From NCBI GenBank assembly GCA_030753265.1, contig JASMCQ010000056.1, positions 1 through 52,080 of the forward strand: a stretch of DNA of 52,080 nucleotides. Reading direction: 5' to 3'. The stretch is from Dehalococcoidia bacterium (lineage in GTDB: Bacteria; Chloroflexota; Dehalococcoidia; UBA3495). Made by a program: the position numbers and the translations under genes. The notes under the pieces were generated by a model. That model did not search any database, was not told where the DNA came from, and worked only from the letters and a program-made list of their open reading frames with translations. The stretch's first letter is position 1. The number at the start of each line of letters is the position of its first letter. Below, one piece after another: positions 49,999 to 52,080 of the stretch.

Positions 49999-50253
49999 AT
50001 GGACTCTGGCATTATCGGCAAGATCGAAAAGGCCAAGAGATACGCAGAAGAGAAAGAACGGGTAAACATCACCAGCTTCAAAGCCTCGTTCCAGGGTAAT
50101 CATGATACCTACGATGTCGACTTCGACTCCGGCGCTTGGCAGTGCGGGTGTCATTTCTTCTCCACGCGAGGGGTTTGCAGCCACACCATGGCGCTTCAGA
50201 GAATCTTAGAGGGTATGTTCGTCCGCGAACCTCACCCCACCGAAGCTCTTTAG
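49999..50253 (+). CDS. SWIM zinc-finger mini-protein
   Basis: The 84-residue protein contains a SWIM zinc-binding motif, Cys-x-Cys-x7-Cys-x-His, in CGCHFFSTRGVCSHTMAL near residue 50-67, preceded by a beta-rich segment (FKASFQGNHDTYDVDFD) and an acidic/basic N-terminal helix (KIEKAKRYAEEKERV). It has no other domain, unlike Swi2/Snf2- or transposase-linked SWIM proteins, so it may be a stand-alone DNA- or RNA-binding adaptor; that is inference. It has its own promoter and a good ribosome site. Confidence 0.8.
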   Translation: MDSGIIGKIEKAKRYAEEKERVNITSFKASFQGNHDTYDVDFDSGAWQCGCHFFSTRGVCSHTMALQRILEGMFVREPHPTEAL

Positions 50254-50351
50254 CTCAGACCGGGCGACTTCAGAGGGAGGCAAGACGGCCCGCCCGCCTG
50301 CCTGCCCCTTGAATAGGCTCCGAAACTCGATCGAGGGCTTGATTGATTGGT

Positions 50352-50399
50352 GAAATCCCCTTTCTTCCCCCTTTGTAAAGGGGGATACAGGGGGATTTC
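50352..50399. repeat. Nested palindromic repeat
   Basis: GAAATCCCC (50352-50360) pairs with GGGGATTTC (50391-50399), and within it CCCCCTTT (50367-50374) pairs with AAAGGGGG (50377-50384). This is a widespread intergenic repeat; it lies between the SWIM gene and hemA. Confidence 0.75.
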
Positions 50400-50513
50400 G
50401 GCTGCTGCCATCGATGCAACCGTCAGTAACTCCACCCCCCTCTTATGTCAACTCTTCGTGCCGTACGGACGCCGCACCGGATCAACCCCCACTCAACCCG
50501 GTTCCCACGAACG

Positions 50514-50542
50514 TTGACAGTAATGGTAGTCCCTATTAAACT
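50514..50542 (+). promoter_or_regulatory. Possible promoter of hemA
   Basis: TTGACA (50514-50519) and TAAACT (50537-50542) are 17 bases apart. The leader to the hemA ATG would be about 205 bases, which is long, so a nearer promoter is possible. Confidence 0.4.
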
Positions 50543-50755
50543 CGCATCTGTTCGATGTGATTTCTCGCTCAATACGAATTCATACGGTGTCGCACTATGG
50601 CTCGAAAGAGTCTACCAGCTGTCAAAGACGCTGCGGTGCCCCTCCGGTAACGACATGGATACACTGATAGGGTGCTCAAAGACTGGTGAATGGTCCGGGA
50701 GATCTGCTTCGCCACGGTCGGCAGGTCTGGCGGCGCCGGGGAACCGCTGGACGGA

Positions 50756-52063
50756 ATGAGTTCCAACGAGGCGTCGCCGTCGGAATTCCTGGTCATCGGG
50801 CTAAACCATCGCACCGCTCCTCTGGAAGTTCGGGAGAAACTTTCGCTGACCAAAGCCCAGTTGCCCGGCGCGCTGAAGATCATGAAACGCTATGGGGTGC
50901 CGGGAGTGATCCTCTGCACCTGCAACCGCTCTGAGTTCTACGCCATGGAGCCGGAGGGCGCGTCGAGTTCACACCGCCACCTGGGGGGAGGGGAGCAGCG
51001 AATCAAGCAGTTCCTGGCGGACCGGTTCGACATCTCCCTGGTGGACATCGAGCGCTACCTCTACATCGACCGCGGCCAGGAGTGTATCCACCACCTTTTC
51101 CGGGTGGCCTCCAGCCTGGATTCAATGATTCTGGGCGAAGATCAGATCATCGGCCAGGTCAGGGCCGCCCTAGACACCGCCAGCCGGTTGGACACCATTC
51201 CAGGCCCCCTTTCGCACCTCTTCCAGCGGGCGTTGGGTGTAGGACGCAAGGTACGTCGCGAGACCGAAATCGGCCGCAACGCCTCGTCGGTCAGCCGGGC
51301 CTGCGTGGAACTGGCCAGATGCGTTTTGGGGGAACTCCACAAACTTCGAGTGACGGTCGTGGGCGCCGGGGACGCGGGGAAACTGGCCGCTTTAGCGCTG
51401 AGCCGGTCCGGGGTGCGGGAGATAACGGTGATCAACCGCACCTATGAGCGGGCCGAGGAGCTGGCTACCAGTTTATCGGGCCGGGCAATACCCTTCCAAG
51501 ACCTGGCAAAAGCCCTGCGTCGCGCGGACATAGTTATATGCTGTACCGGCTCTCCGGGGTACATCTTGGAGGCCGGTGTGGTGCGCGAAGTCATGGCGCT
51601 GCGCCCGGAACGGCCCCTCTTCCTTCTCGACATCGCCGTCCCCCGGGATATTGACCCCGCCGCTGGCCGGATCGATAATGTTCACCTACACGACGTCGAT
51701 AGCCTGGAGACCGTTTCCGAAGCCAACCGTCAGGAGAAAGAGCGAGAAGCCCGGCGGGCCGAAGATGTTGTTGGCGAAGAGGCGGTACATTTTCAGGAGT
51801 GGTGGCGCACCCTGGCGGTATTGCCGACGATGCTCGCGCTGCGCGGCCGGGCGGAGGAGATACGGGAAGGGGAACTGGGGAAAACCCTTAGAAAGCTGGA
51901 CGGCAACCTGACCCCCGACCAGCTCGCCTCCGTGGAGGCCATGACCCACGCCATCGTGAACAAGCTGCTCCATAGCCCGACGGTCTACCTGAAAGGCCGG
52001 CGTGAACCGGCCGACCTCCGAGTGGCGAAAGAGATATTCCGGCTGGCCGACGAAAACCAGTAG
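50756..52063 (+). CDS. hemA: Glutamyl-tRNA reductase
   Basis: The 435-residue protein makes glutamate-1-semialdehyde from glutamyl-tRNA in the C5 haem pathway. It has the catalytic Cys in VILCTCNRSEFYA, GEDQIIGQVRAAL, the NADPH-binding VTVVGAGDAGKLAALAL, INRTYERAEELA, and the C-terminal dimerisation helix (HSPTVYLKGRREPADLRVAKEIF). The ATG at 50756 is chosen because the conserved FLVIGLNHRTAPLEVREKL follows; a GTG at 50690 would add 22 residues without family support. The next gene would begin beyond the window end; hemC or similar cannot be seen. Confidence 0.95.
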   Translation: MSSNEASPSEFLVIGLNHRTAPLEVREKLSLTKAQLPGALKIMKRYGVPGVILCTCNRSEFYAMEPEGASSSHRHLGGGEQRIKQFLADRFDISLVDIERYLYIDRGQECIHHLFRVASSLDSMILGEDQIIGQVRAALDTASRLDTIPGPLSHLFQRALGVGRKVRRETEIGRNASSVSRACVELARCVLGELHKLRVTVVGAGDAGKLAALALSRSGVREITVINRTYERAEELATSLSGRAIPFQDLAKALRRADIVICCTGSPGYILEAGVVREVMALRPERPLFLLDIAVPRDIDPAAGRIDNVHLHDVDSLETVSEANRQEKEREARRAEDVVGEEAVHFQEWWRTLAVLPTMLALRGRAEEIREGELGKTLRKLDGNLTPDQLASVEAMTHAIVNKLLHSPTVYLKGRREPADLRVAKEIFRLADENQ

Positions 52064-52080
52064 GGCCCCCTCGAAGCCCG

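Noticed and set aside
1..52080. CRISPR array, prophage, or toxin-antitoxin/restriction cassette
   Set aside because: No regularly spaced direct repeats, no phage structural genes, and no recognisable defence cassette were found; the repeats seen are dispersed palindromes.

Overview
The window is GC-rich bacterial chromosomal DNA with dense, short operons on both strands. I infer a member of the Chloroflexota, probably Dehalococcoidia or the SAR202 group. The reasons are the mixture of three luciferase-like (LLM) flavin oxidoreductases, two crotonase-fold enzymes, a CaiB-type CoA transferase, an enolase-superfamily dehydratase and a ThDP enzyme next to ordinary housekeeping genes, plus frequent GTG/TTG starts and scattered ubiquitous palindromic repeats. 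No rRNA is present, so this placement rests on gene content only. Promoters that can be read are of the ordinary sigma-70 type, several close to TTGAnn-17-TACAAT.

Layout. 1-5000: catabolic or hypothetical genes on the plus strand (LLM oxidoreductase, a 6-oxocamphor-hydrolase-like crotonase, a PAC2 protein, a DinB protein overlapping a tandem dimeric alpha/beta-barrel protein). 5085-7078: trpS and an inositol-monophosphatase-family gene. 7249-11082: a CaiB-type CoA transferase divergent from a COG1964-type radical SAM enzyme, which is followed by a SAM methyltransferase. 11277-15318: nitrilase-family hydrolase, tRNA-Gln(TTG), an MFS transporter without a normal start codon, and a rhamnonate-dehydratase-like enolase family member. 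15496-16569: decayed fragments of an ABC ATPase, a STAS protein and a SpoIIE-type phosphatase. 16949-25844: ThDP enzyme with a clear terminator, two more LLM oxidoreductases, and a sugar nucleotidyltransferase followed by a MoxR / DUF58 / DUF4129 module.

25923-29449 (minus strand) holds ribH, then a phosphoinositide-type lipid cluster: inositol-1-phosphate synthase, a GT4 glycosyltransferase and a CDP-alcohol phosphatidyltransferase. 29690-33912 holds a PP2C phosphatase, an atypical protein kinase, prmA and dnaJ. 34179-38847 runs the other way: RNase Y, YmdB-type phosphodiesterase, PHP-domain protein, PlsY and a B-box zinc membrane protein. 38800-46767 contains recX, recA, a glutaredoxin, a TPR protein, a second PlsY-like gene, ruvX (CTG start inferred) and an unusually long alaS.

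46781-50755 is an accessory, repeat-rich stretch: a DUF4145 gene whose 3' end has been overrun by a transposase remnant, an enoyl-CoA hydratase, two copies of a ~115-bp repeat (one forming the alaS leader), other palindromic repeats, a small two-helix membrane protein and an 84-residue SWIM zinc-finger protein with its own strong promoter. hemA (glutamyl-tRNA reductase) closes the window.

The most interesting observations are the radical SAM/methyltransferase pair related to the tetraether-lipid-synthase family, the inositol-lipid cluster, the retro-Claisen hydrolase beside a flavin monooxygenase, several genes with missing or noncanonical start codons or altered catalytic motifs (MFS, ruvX, RhamD-like, both PlsY), the alaS insertions, and the decayed signalling locus at 15.5-16.6 kb. 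I did not see a CRISPR array, prophage or recognisable defence island.
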